From an uncultured Lachnospiraceae bacterium (GTDB taxonomy: Bacteria; Bacillota; Clostridia; Lachnospirales; Lachnospiraceae), in NCBI GenBank assembly GCA_934432595.1, contig CAKRYR010000006.1, forward strand, positions 84,278-148,277: 64,000 nucleotides of DNA, given 5' to 3'. The translations under genes were made by a program, and so were the position numbers. Under the pieces are notes generated by a model. It was not told the origin of the DNA. It did not search any database and saw nothing but the letters and a program-made list of their open reading frames with translations. Numbering within the stretch: the first letter of the stretch is position 1; every line of letters begins with the position of its first letter. This document shows, piece after piece, positions 45,233 through 53,913 of the stretch.

Positions 45233-46724
45233 TGTTGTAAAAAATACATATACAGCTTTAATCAGTCAAGTAGTGGTATTAATACTTGGCTTTATTTCTC
45301 GTGGAGTCTTAATTAGAACTTTAGGTAATGAATATGCAGGTATTAATGGATTATTTACTAATATTCTTGCTTTGATTTCCCTTGCTGAGTTAGGCTTGGG
45401 AACTTCAATGATATTTACATACTATAAACCTTTGTCTGATAAAGACTATAATAAACTAAGTAGTTTAGTTAATTATTATAAGAAAATATATAGGATAATA
45501 GTGGCAACTGTTATTGGACTAGGTATTATAATAACACCATTTATTAAGTGGTTTATTAAGTTAGATAATAATATTGAGCATATATATTTGATATTTATGT
45601 TATATGTAATTAATACAGCTACATCATATATGTTTGTATTTAGAACAGATATAATTGTGGCTAACCAAAAAAGATTTATAATAACTAATATTAATATTAT
45701 AACTAGAATAGTTCGAGTAGTTATGCAGATAGTAGTATTAGTTAAGTGGAAGAATTTCTTGGCATATCTGATTATAGAAGTGGTTATGAATGTAATTGCT
45801 AATATAATATGTAATGAAGTTGCTAAAAAAATGTATTGGTATTGTAAAGGAAATAATTGTGATTTAACTAAAGAAGAAAAAAGAACTATACTAGATAGTT
45901 TTAAATCAAGTGCTATATATAAAGTTGCTGTGGTAATAATTAATAGCACTGATAATATATTGATATCAAAAATTGTTGGAACTATATATGTTGGATTATA
46001 TAGTAATTATTATATGATTTCATCCGCATTAAATAATGTATTGGTATTAGTTAATAATTCTATAGTTGCAACAGTTGGGAACATTATAGCTAGTAATGAC
46101 GATAGAAAGAAAAATAAAGTAATGAACGTATTTATATTAGTATTTACATGGTTGGGCATATATGTAACAGTTATGTATTATGTTTTTATAAATGATTTTG
46201 TTACTTTATGGATAGGGAAGGAAAATGTAGTTAGTAGGTCACTTTTAATTGTAATTACATTGTCGTTATATATTACATTTGTATATAACAGTATTGCAAT
46301 ATATAGAGAGGCTGCTGGAACCTTTAGAGAGACAAAATATGTGACAGTTATAGAGGCTATTATTAATATTGTAGTTTCGATAGTATTAGGAAAGATATAT
46401 GGTATAGTTGGAATAATTGCTGGAACGTTGGCCGCAAAAGCATGTACAAGATTATGGTATGAACCATATGTAATATATAAGAAAATAATAAAAGATAAAC
46501 CATATAAATTTATGAAATACAATGTGATTTCAATAGTTGTAACATTATTATTAATTATTATATGTTCTATAATATGTGGAACAATTAGTAAAATAACGTG
46601 GACAATGTTGATAGTTAAGATGTTTATATGTACATTAGTTATTAATGGATTTATGTATGTTTTGGTACATCCATTAGAGGAATATAAATATTTAGAAAGT
46701 AGGTTATTTAAGAAAAAGTCATAA
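45192..46724 (+). CDS. Second polysaccharide flippase (Wzx-like)
   Basis: 510 residues with about 12-14 membrane helices. The N-terminus TYTALISQVVVLILGFISRGVLIRTLGNEYAGINGLF is typical of Wzx-type repeat-unit flippases. This is the second flippase in the locus, the other being the fusion at 36286. The start is not certain: ATG at 45192 and TTG at 45201 both lie inside the previous gene and neither has a clear ribosome site, so translational coupling is likely. Confidence 0.87.
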   Translation: MKSLKNTKESRLNNVVKNTYTALISQVVVLILGFISRGVLIRTLGNEYAGINGLFTNILALISLAELGLGTSMIFTYYKPLSDKDYNKLSSLVNYYKKIYRIIVATVIGLGIIITPFIKWFIKLDNNIEHIYLIFMLYVINTATSYMFVFRTDIIVANQKRFIITNINIITRIVRVVMQIVVLVKWKNFLAYLIIEVVMNVIANIICNEVAKKMYWYCKGNNCDLTKEEKRTILDSFKSSAIYKVAVVIINSTDNILISKIVGTIYVGLYSNYYMISSALNNVLVLVNNSIVATVGNIIASNDDRKKNKVMNVFILVFTWLGIYVTVMYYVFINDFVTLWIGKENVVSRSLLIVITLSLYITFVYNSIAIYREAAGTFRETKYVTVIEAIINIVVSIVLGKIYGIVGIIAGTLAAKACTRLWYEPYVIYKKIIKDKPYKFMKYNVISIVVTLLLIIICSIICGTISKITWTMLIVKMFICTLVINGFMYVLVHPLEEYKYLESRLFKKKS

Positions 46725-46824
46725 AAATTATGTGATGAAATAAACATTTAGGATATTATGAAAATGTGAAAATAGATAAGAACATAGTTAATTAAAAAGA
46801 CGGAGATAAGGTATGGAGGAAGAT

Positions 46825-47928
46825 ATGAATAAGATATTAGTTATATGTACAAATGTATTTGGATATAATGGTATAGCAGGTGTAATTCTTAATTATTATA
46901 AAGCAATTGATAAGCAAAAAATGCATATTGATATGCTTTTAATAAATGAACCTTCCGATGATGTAAAGCAGTTATTAAAAGATAATGGAAGCGAGCTCTA
47001 TGTAGTAAAGCGCAATTCAAATCCAATGAGATATATGCACAAAATTGAAAAGATAATGAGAGAGAATAAGTATGATTTAGTACATATTCATGGTAATAGT
47101 GCAACTATGGCTGTGGAGCTTATGGCAGCTAAAAGAGCAGGTGTTCCTGTTAGGATTCCCCATTCTCATAATACTACAAGTGATCATATGAGTGCTCATA
47201 AGTTATTAAAACCAATATTTAATAAAAATTATTCTTATGGTTTTGCATGTGGTAATGAAGCGGGCAAGTGGCTATATGGAGATAGAGATTTTGTAGTTAT
47301 TAATAATGGTGTTGATACAGATAAGTTCCAGTATAACACAGATTATCGAGATGAAATTAGAAGAAAATATAATGTGACAGATAGATTTGTTGTAGGACAT
47401 ATTGGAGTGTTTAATTACCAGAAGAATCATGAAATGTTAATTGAGATTTTCAGAAAGTTACATAGGAAGAATCCTAATAGTGTTTTGATGCTTATTGGCG
47501 AGGGAGAAAATGTTGAACTTATTAAGGAGATAGTTAGAGAAGAAAAGCTTGAGAATGATGTTATTTTTGTAGGTACTACAGATGAGGTTAATAAGTATAT
47601 GATGGCTTTTGATGTTTTGGCATTGCCTTCAAGATTTGAGGGGTTACCTTTGGTTTTGGTTGAGGCTCAATGTAGTGGCCTACCTTGTGTAGTTTCTACT
47701 AATGTTTCTATTGAGTCTAATATTACAGGTTTAGTAGAGTATGTAGATTATGATAAGGAGATTAATAGGTTTGTTGAACGTTTAAATATTGTTAGTGTTA
47801 AGGATAGGGATAGGGAGTCTATTGCTGAGGAGGCGATTAAGACAATTAAGCTTAAGGGTTATAGTATTAACGATAATGCGAAACGTATGGAGGAATTATT
47901 TAAGGTTTATATTGATAATACTAGATAG
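46825..47928 (+). CDS. Family 4 glycosyltransferase (EpsF-like)
   Basis: 367 residues. NVFGYNGIAGVILNYYKAID, VHIHGNSATMAVELMAAKRAG..RIPHSHNT, and the C-terminal HIGVFNYQKNHEMLIEIF and PSRFEGLPLVLVEAQCSGLP identify the EpsF-type GT4 group. The ATG at 46825 follows GGAGGA; an ATG at 46813 overlaps it. Last gene of the locus, ending about 40 nt before a strong terminator. Codon use near the 3' end looks slightly GC-richer than upstream genes, a weak hint of different origin. Confidence 0.9.
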   Translation: MNKILVICTNVFGYNGIAGVILNYYKAIDKQKMHIDMLLINEPSDDVKQLLKDNGSELYVVKRNSNPMRYMHKIEKIMRENKYDLVHIHGNSATMAVELMAAKRAGVPVRIPHSHNTTSDHMSAHKLLKPIFNKNYSYGFACGNEAGKWLYGDRDFVVINNGVDTDKFQYNTDYRDEIRRKYNVTDRFVVGHIGVFNYQKNHEMLIEIFRKLHRKNPNSVLMLIGEGENVELIKEIVREEKLENDVIFVGTTDEVNKYMMAFDVLALPSRFEGLPLVLVEAQCSGLPCVVSTNVSIESNITGLVEYVDYDKEINRFVERLNIVSVKDRDRESIAEEAIKTIKLKGYSINDNAKRMEELFKVYIDNTR

Positions 47929-47965
47929 GGGTTGAGAGTAATATACTGGTTAAAACTATTTTTTT

Positions 47966-47990
47966 GAGAGGGCACTTTGTGCCCTTTTTT
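47966..47990 (+). terminator. Terminator closing the polysaccharide locus
   Basis: GAGGGCAC / GTGCCC hairpin with a TTT loop and a run of six T. Confidence 0.88.
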
Positions 47991-48078
47991 GGTTAGGAAG
48001 ATGATGTAGGTATAAATTATTAGTTAAAAGTAAACTTTCTTAAACTGAAAAAAAAATTATTAAGAAATAATACTTACG

Positions 48079-48107
48079 TTGACAATAATGTTATAAGGGG
48101 ATAAAAT
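48079..48107 (+). promoter_or_regulatory. Promoter of the VanZ-domain gene
   Basis: Consensus TTGACA (48079-48084), 17 nt, TAAAAT (48102-48107). It leaves a leader of about 185 nt. Confidence 0.68.
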
Positions 48108-48298
48108 TATAAAAGTAGACAGGGTGAGTATCATTAAAACTAATAAAATATCATAAGCAATCACCAATATTTAGTACTAAAATATGAATAGAATAAAAGA
48201 GAATGTATAAGTCTATATGTGAATTTAATAAAGTTCATATATAAGATAAGGAACAAAGAGATTCTGAGAAGACATATATGTTTTAAGGGGGATAAAAT

Positions 48299-49864
48299 AT
48301 GTGGTCAGATTTAATAATTGAGAATATGATTCTAATAGGTATAGCTTGTATCGTTGTATTTTTTATAAGGGTTTATCTTATAAAAAAGAAAAGGGGAATT
48401 ACAAAATTAAAAGAAATTACCAAAAAAGAATATTTTGATATTTTTTGGTTGGCTTTATTTGTAGCATATACAATAGCGGTGTTGAATATAACATGTTTTT
48501 CAAGATTTAATAATTTATATTTAATTGTGTACAGAATAGTGCAGAGAATAATGGGGGATCGAGAAATTGCATCTATGTATGGTGGAGTTAATTTTCTACC
48601 ATTTAAAGGTATAGAAAGAATGTTAGAAAATATAGTATATGCTGATTACTTTGGAATAGAAAAAGATTTCTTAATTGGCAACATATTATTATTCTTACCT
48701 TTTGGATTTTTAGTTCCATTGGTTTTTAAGAAGTGTAATAAATATTATAAAGAGATAATAGCTAGTATATTGGGAGTTCTAGTTGTAGAATTAATACAAT
48801 TTGCACTAGTAAGTGGTTCGTTTGATATTGATGATTTTATATATAATATAATTGGTGGAATTATAGGTTTTGGATTATATTTAATATTTGCAGGATTATT
48901 TATTGACAAAGAAAATAGGATAAAGAGTATGATAAAAGGTGTAATACCTATTGTGTTGTTTTTTGCAGTTATTATTAGTATAAAAGTAGTATATAATAAT
49001 TCAGAATATGGTATAATGCCAGGAGTATATTTATACAAATCAAAAGCATGTAAAGATGTAAAAAATGAACTAGATCTTAGTGATGAATCTTATGAGGATT
49101 ATGTATATACTTTAGATGAAATTAAATTTGATAAGACAAATCTAGAGACTATGCCTAAAGGTATATTTAGTTATCTTGGTACAGATTATAAACAGGATGT
49201 TATTAAAGAAGATCCAGAAGATGAAGGATATATTAGTGATGTACAAGGTAAATATATATCAAATGATGGTAAATATACTCTTGAAGTCGAAAAAGATAAT
49301 GGTTTTAGCTTATGTTTTAATGATTATTATGAAAAATATGAAAAAGAATTAGATTGTCATGAGATTCAACCTGGTGAAGAAGAGAAGAAAATGAATATAG
49401 ATGATGCATTTATAAAAAAATATACTCAATATGCATTAGATATATGTAAGAGTAGTGGAGTAAATATTACAGACAGGTATTATTTATCTATAGCTGAGAG
49501 TTATCCACAGTTTGGGCTTGAATTTTACGGATATAAAAATAATAATAAAAAAATAGTAAAACGCTTAGGTATTAATTTCACACAAGATGGTGAATTGGCA
49601 TGTATTTTTTTAAATAATACAGTGTATAAAGAGACAAATAAAAAAATAAAGATAATAAGTGAGAAAGAAGCTTTTGAGAAATTACAAAAAGGATATACAG
49701 ATAGACCAACAGATTATAAGAGTGATTTAAAGTCAGTATCCTTAATATGGTTGGAAAGTTCAAAGGATTATTATTTTCCAGTATATCAATTTGCATCTAT
49801 AGGTGGAGATAGGACAATGAATGACTGGATGTATTATAAGGTTCAGGCTTGGGAATTTGAATAA
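48299..49864 (+). CDS. VanZ-domain membrane protein with large C-terminal domain
   Basis: 521 residues. The first 230 carry the VanZ-like domain: five or six helices with FLIGNILLFLPFGFLVPLVF and DIDDFIYNIIGGIIGFGL. Residues about 250-521 are a soluble, charged region that I do not recognise, probably outside the cell, rich in Asp, Lys and Tyr. VanZ proteins affect sensitivity to glycopeptides in some contexts, but most homologues have unknown function. AAGGGGGA precedes the ATG. A 30-bp palindromic repeat follows the stop. Confidence 0.8.
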   Translation: MWSDLIIENMILIGIACIVVFFIRVYLIKKKRGITKLKEITKKEYFDIFWLALFVAYTIAVLNITCFSRFNNLYLIVYRIVQRIMGDREIASMYGGVNFLPFKGIERMLENIVYADYFGIEKDFLIGNILLFLPFGFLVPLVFKKCNKYYKEIIASILGVLVVELIQFALVSGSFDIDDFIYNIIGGIIGFGLYLIFAGLFIDKENRIKSMIKGVIPIVLFFAVIISIKVVYNNSEYGIMPGVYLYKSKACKDVKNELDLSDESYEDYVYTLDEIKFDKTNLETMPKGIFSYLGTDYKQDVIKEDPEDEGYISDVQGKYISNDGKYTLEVEKDNGFSLCFNDYYEKYEKELDCHEIQPGEEEKKMNIDDAFIKKYTQYALDICKSSGVNITDRYYLSIAESYPQFGLEFYGYKNNNKKIVKRLGINFTQDGELACIFLNNTVYKETNKKIKIISEKEAFEKLQKGYTDRPTDYKSDLKSVSLIWLESSKDYYFPVYQFASIGGDRTMNDWMYYKVQAWEFE

Positions 49865-49893
49865 AAGTCATATTCATTTGAATTGTACTTAGA

Positions 49894-49926
49894 AGTAACA
49901 TTCAGCCATCGGCTGAATAGTTATAC
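49894..49926. repeat. Palindromic intergenic repeat, copy 3
   Basis: GTAACATTCAGCC-ATC-GGCTGAATAGTTAT: ATTCAGCC and GGCTGAAT pair perfectly around a 3-nt loop, with GTAAC/GTTAT outside. It is flanked on both sides by TACTTAGAA. Confidence 0.75.
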
Positions 49927-50055
49927 TTAGAATAATAGAAAAAATTTACATTTTATGTAAAAAAATAAATTTATTATAGTATTATTCTTTAGAATGTGTT
50001 ATAATAAGCAATGGATACTTCTCGATTAGGGAGAATGAAAGGAAGTGCAAGAATA

Positions 50056-50373
50056 ATGAATAGTAAAGTTGAAGATTTTTTAAACGCTGTTAAGCTTGGA
50101 GAGATTATGCATAATAAGAAAGAGGAAGAGAAAAAGGTAAATAAGTGGTTGATTATTATTGCAATAGTTGGAGTAGTTCTTACTGTTGGGATAGTAGCTT
50201 ATACAGTTTATAAAGTTCTTACACCAGATGATTTTGATGAAGATTATGAAGATGAGTTTGATGATGGTTTTAATGATTTTGAAGATGATGATGAAGAGCC
50301 CACTCTTCAAAAAGTTCCAAAACAACTAAAAGTTGTTGAAGATGATGACTACGATTCAGATGACGAAGATTAA
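50056..50373 (+). CDS. Small acidic single-helix membrane protein (DUF4366-like)
   Basis: 105 residues. The N-terminus KVEDFLNAVKLGEIMHNKKEEEKK, one membrane helix (about 33-55, WLIIIAIVGVVLTVGIVAYTVY) and a strongly acidic tail (DFDEDYEDEFDDGFNDFEDD) match a small protein family common in Lachnospiraceae, sometimes annotated DUF4366. Function unknown. The ATG at 50056 gives the family's usual N-terminus; in-frame ATGs at 50011 and 50035 are possible. A strong terminator follows. Confidence 0.72.
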   Translation: MNSKVEDFLNAVKLGEIMHNKKEEEKKVNKWLIIIAIVGVVLTVGIVAYTVYKVLTPDDFDEDYEDEFDDGFNDFEDDDEEPTLQKVPKQLKVVEDDDYDSDDED

Positions 50374-50378
50374 TTTTT

Positions 50379-50406
50379 AGAGCTGTGCTTTGGCACAGCT
50401 CTTTTT
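50379..50406 (+). terminator. Rho-independent terminator
   Basis: AGAGCTGTGC (50379-50388) and GCACAGCTCT (50393-50402) with a short loop, then TTTT. Confidence 0.9.
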
Positions 50407-50471
50407 AAGCTAATAATTAATTCATTTGCTTCTGATTCGTTTAATTTTTTATTACACTAATATAAATATCA

Positions 50472-50485
50472 AATCGTCCCTAGAA
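50472..50485 (+). promoter_or_regulatory. AATCGTCNCTAGAA motif upstream of gdhA
   Basis: AATCGTCCCTAGAA, ending 18 nt before the gdhA -35 box; followed by a partial echo AATCCTAGAA. The same motif occurs at 59161 (+) and 58094 (-), each ahead of a promoter. Confidence 0.5.
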
Positions 50486-50503
50486 TCAATCCTAGAAAAA
50501 ATA

Positions 50504-50532
50504 TTGCCAAATCTTTACAATTAATGTATAAT
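50504..50532 (+). promoter_or_regulatory. gdhA promoter
   Basis: TTGCCA (50504-50509), 17 nt, TATAAT (50527-50532); 80 nt before the start codon. Confidence 0.65.
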
Positions 50533-50612
50533 ATTAGAGAAAATTTTTCGCCTTACATCATCTTTCTATTAAGTTAGAGAGATGTGAATAATAGATAAGA
50601 AGGAGAGATTTT

Positions 50613-51947
50613 ATGTCATACGTAGATGAAGTTATTGATTTGGTAGTTAAGAAGAATCCTGCACAGCCAGAATTCCATCAGGCTGTAAAGGAAATTCTTA
50701 ACTCATTACGTTTGGTTATTGAAGCAAACGAAGAAAAGTATCGTAAAGATGCATTGTTAGAAAGATTAGTTGAGCCAGAGAGACAATTAATTTTCAGAGT
50801 ACCTTGGGTTGATGATAATGGAAATGCACATGTTAACACAGGTTTTCGTGTTCAGTTCAATAGTGCGATAGGTCCATATAAGGGTGGACTTAGATTACAT
50901 CCATCAGTAAATCTTGGTATAATTAAATTTTTAGGATTTGAGCAAATCTTTAAAAATTCTCTTACAGGTCTTCCAATCGGTGGAGGAAAAGGTGGATCAG
51001 ACTTTGATCCAAAGGGTAAATCAGATAGAGAAATAATGGCATTTTGTCAAAGCTATATGACAGAATTATGTAAGTACATAGGTGCAGACACTGACGTTCC
51101 AGCAGGAGATATAGGAACTGGTGCAAGAGAAATAGGATATATGTATGGTCAATATAAACGTATCAGAGGCCTTTATGAAGGTGTATTAACTGGTAAAGGA
51201 TTAAGCTACGGTGGTTCTCTTGCAAGAACTGAAGCAACTGGTTATGGATTATTATATTTAACAGAAGAAATGTTACGTATAAATGGTCAAGATATAGCTG
51301 GTAAGACAGTTGCTATATCTGGTTCAGGAAATGTTGCAATCTATGCAGCACAAAAAGCTACTCAACTTGGAGCAAAAGTTGTTACTGTAAGTGATTCTAC
51401 TGGTTGGGTATATGATCCAGATGGAATTGATATTGAAGCATTGAAACAAATCAAAGAAGTTGATAGAGCTCGTCTTACAGAATATAAGAAATATCGTCCT
51501 AACTCAGAATACCACGAAGGTAGAGGAGTATGGAGTGTTAAAGTTGATATTGCTCTTCCATGTGCAACTCAAAATGAATTACATCTTGAAGATGCTAAGA
51601 TGTTAGTTGAAAATGGATGTATAGCTGTTGCAGAGGGTGCTAATATGCCAACAACTCAAGAAGCTACAGATTATTTATTAGAACATAAAATATTATTTGC
51701 ACCAGGTAAAGCTGCTAATGCTGGTGGTGTTGCAACATCAGCATTGGAAATGTCTCAAAATAGTGGACGTACTAGTTGGACATTTGAAGAAGTTGATAGC
51801 AAGTTAAAGAATATAATGGTAAACATATGTCATAATATGGCTGACACAGCAGAAAAATATGGTGTTAAAGGTAACTATGTAGTAGGTGCTAATATCGCTG
51901 GATTTGAAAAAGTTGTAGATGCAATGACTGCACAAGGTATTGTTTAA
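50613..51947 (+). CDS. gdhA: NADP-type glutamate dehydrogenase
   Basis: 444 residues, the size of the hexameric bacterial enzyme. Active-site region PIGGGKGGSDFDPKGKSD with the catalytic Lys126 and Lys134; substrate-binding KGGLRLHPSVN; dinucleotide motif SGSGNVAIYAAQKA. It makes glutamate from 2-oxoglutarate and ammonia. The NADP assignment rests on overall similarity to E. coli GdhA-like enzymes. GC content is slightly above neighbouring genes, as expected for a highly expressed gene. It has its own promoter and terminator; asnA, another ammonia-using enzyme, lies 1 kb downstream. Confidence 0.96.
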   Translation: MSYVDEVIDLVVKKNPAQPEFHQAVKEILNSLRLVIEANEEKYRKDALLERLVEPERQLIFRVPWVDDNGNAHVNTGFRVQFNSAIGPYKGGLRLHPSVNLGIIKFLGFEQIFKNSLTGLPIGGGKGGSDFDPKGKSDREIMAFCQSYMTELCKYIGADTDVPAGDIGTGAREIGYMYGQYKRIRGLYEGVLTGKGLSYGGSLARTEATGYGLLYLTEEMLRINGQDIAGKTVAISGSGNVAIYAAQKATQLGAKVVTVSDSTGWVYDPDGIDIEALKQIKEVDRARLTEYKKYRPNSEYHEGRGVWSVKVDIALPCATQNELHLEDAKMLVENGCIAVAEGANMPTTQEATDYLLEHKILFAPGKAANAGGVATSALEMSQNSGRTSWTFEEVDSKLKNIMVNICHNMADTAEKYGVKGNYVVGANIAGFEKVVDAMTAQGIV

Positions 51948-52017
51948 GGAGCATTTCTATGGAATGATCCTATTAGATAGAGATTAGCCTTAAAGAGGTA
52001 TAGTCTCATTCAAATAT

Positions 52018-52056
52018 AAGAAGTCCTATGAATTAAGTCGTAGGGCTTCTTGCTTT
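52018..52056 (+). terminator. gdhA terminator
   Basis: AAGAAGTCCTATGA (52018-52031) pairs with TCGTAGGGCTTCTT (52038-52051) with G-T wobbles; GCTTT follows. Confidence 0.75.
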
Positions 52057-52194
52057 AAAAATATATCTGTTTATTATATCATATCATATTTAGTACAGAT
52101 TATGTCGAATTAATTAATGATTGTTTGTATTAATAAGATGTATTTATGCAGTTTCTAAAATTATTTATATTATATAGTAAGTAGGAGAAGTTGT

Positions 52195-52803
52195 ATGTAT
52201 AATGAATTAGATGATATCGAATCAATGAGGTTTGAGGAACCATATGTAGTTGAAAAAGTCGAATCTGAACATAAATTATCTTTATTTAAGAAAAAGAAAA
52301 AAAATGAGAATAATGATTATATAGATAAAACTGAAGTAGATGAACATATGATATATACCAAAATAAGAGTTTATGAAGATAAGATTGTGAGAGAAGAGAA
52401 TATACAAAATAGCATATTAAACTTACAAATAAATAATTTATATAAAGTTGGGGCATATGCATTATGTATGACGGTTTTTTTCTTAATTATAATATGCATA
52501 GAGCATTTTGTACATTTATCTTTGTACATATCTATAAAAGATATTGCTGTTATGGATTTAAAATCAGTTGGAGCATTATTCTTTTGGCCGTTAGTTATGG
52601 TGCTTTTTATTGGAATGATAATATGTGTAGCGAAGATTATATTACTTTTAAAAAGAAGCTATATAGTTGAGGATCCACATGATTATACATATAAGGAATA
52701 TGATAAGGTATTAAAATTCTGTAAGAAAAAGATAGATGAGTATAGTGATGAAATTGAACGATTACATGTTAAGGCATATGATGTAAAAAATAATATAAAA
52801 TAA
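52195..52803 (+). CDS. Hypothetical two-helix membrane protein
   Basis: 202 residues. A charged N-terminus with a KKKKKNENND stretch, a probable coiled coil (about 58-80), two membrane helices (about 86-108 and 124-150), and a helical charged C-terminus (about 160-202). Both ends should be cytoplasmic. No family recognised. AGGAG precedes the ATG. It lies between gdhA and asnA with no visible functional link. Confidence 0.68.
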   Translation: MYNELDDIESMRFEEPYVVEKVESEHKLSLFKKKKKNENNDYIDKTEVDEHMIYTKIRVYEDKIVREENIQNSILNLQINNLYKVGAYALCMTVFFLIIICIEHFVHLSLYISIKDIAVMDLKSVGALFFWPLVMVLFIGMIICVAKIILLLKRSYIVEDPHDYTYKEYDKVLKFCKKKIDEYSDEIERLHVKAYDVKNNIK

Positions 52804-52886
52804 ATATATAAATTAAATATATAAATTAAAGATATATATTAAGATAGTATATAGTTAAAAAATATTACTATAATGGAGGACATAAA

Positions 52887-53897
52887 ATGGAACATTTGAT
52901 TATTCCTAAAGATTATAAGTCAGATTTGAGTTTGCATGATACTCAGATTGCAATTAAAACTGTTAAAGATTTTTTTCAGGGATTGCTTTCAGAAAGACTA
53001 AATTTATTACGTGTAACAGCACCATTATTTGTTGCACCAGAGTCAGGATTAAATGATAATTTAAATGGTGTTGAAAGACCAGTTTCATTTGGAATTAAAG
53101 AACAGAATGAAAGAAATGCAGAGATAGTTCATTCACTAGCAAAATGGAAACGTTATGCATTACATAGATATGGATTTAAGAGTGGAGAAGGATTATATAC
53201 AGATATGAATGCTATTCGTAGAGATGAAGTTACAGATAATATTCATTCAATATTTGTAGACCAATGGGATTGGGAGAAGATTATTACTAGAGAACAACGT
53301 AATGTTGATACTCTTAAGAATACTGTAAAAACTGTATATAAGGTTTTAAGAAAAACAGAAAAATATATGGCTATTAAGTATGATTATATTCATGAAATAT
53401 TGCCTCATGATATTTATTTTATGACAACACAGGAATTAGAGGATATGTATCCTGATTTGGATTGTAAGGAAAGAGAATATAGAATTACAAAAGAAAAAGG
53501 TGCTGTTTGCTTAATGCAAATAGGAGATTTACTTAAGTCAGGAAAGAAACATGATGGTCGTTCACCAGATTACGATGACTGGAGTATGAATGCAGATATA
53601 CTAGTATATTATCCTGTATTAGATATTGCATTAGAACTATCATCAATGGGAATTCGTGTTGATAAAGACGCATTACTTAGTCAATTAGAGAAAAGTGATT
53701 GCATGGATAGAGCAGAGTTACCATTCCAAAAGGCAATTATAGATGAGAAACTTCCTCTTACTATTGGAGGTGGAATAGGTCAATCAAGAATATGTATGTT
53801 CTTCTTAAGAAAAGCACATATTGGTGAAGTTCAGACTTCATTATGGCCAGATGATGTATACAAAGAAGCAAAGGAGCATGGAATTCAGTTGCTATAG
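52887..53897 (+). CDS. asnA: Aspartate-ammonia ligase
   Basis: 336 residues, close to the 330 of E. coli AsnA. Conserved stretches LTAPLFV-like RVTAPLFVAPESGLNDNLNG, RPVSFGIK, HSLAKWKRYAL and the C-terminal TIGGGIGQSRICMFFLRKAHIGEVQ are the class II synthetase-like active-site regions. It makes asparagine from aspartate, ammonia and ATP. GGAGG precedes the ATG. The chemoreceptor gene starts 16 nt after its stop, so the two may be co-transcribed although functionally unrelated. Confidence 0.96.
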   Translation: MEHLIIPKDYKSDLSLHDTQIAIKTVKDFFQGLLSERLNLLRVTAPLFVAPESGLNDNLNGVERPVSFGIKEQNERNAEIVHSLAKWKRYALHRYGFKSGEGLYTDMNAIRRDEVTDNIHSIFVDQWDWEKIITREQRNVDTLKNTVKTVYKVLRKTEKYMAIKYDYIHEILPHDIYFMTTQELEDMYPDLDCKEREYRITKEKGAVCLMQIGDLLKSGKKHDGRSPDYDDWSMNADILVYYPVLDIALELSSMGIRVDKDALLSQLEKSDCMDRAELPFQKAIIDEKLPLTIGGGIGQSRICMFFLRKAHIGEVQTSLWPDDVYKEAKEHGIQLL

Positions 53898-53913
53898 TTA
53901 TGGAGGAGATAAT

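Larger units (their letters stand above)
47929..48298. other. 370-bp gap after the polysaccharide locus
   Basis: Contains the locus terminator (47966-47990), the VanZ-gene promoter (48079-48107) and about 190 nt of AT-rich leader. Weak inverted repeats occur around 48218-48244, but no small gene is recognisable. Confidence 0.6.

Noticed and set aside
45476..46747. Long minus-strand open frames of 157 and 189 codons
   Set aside because: They lie wholly or almost wholly opposite the second flippase gene. AT-rich hydrophobic coding DNA commonly gives such frames; no ribosome site or family resemblance.
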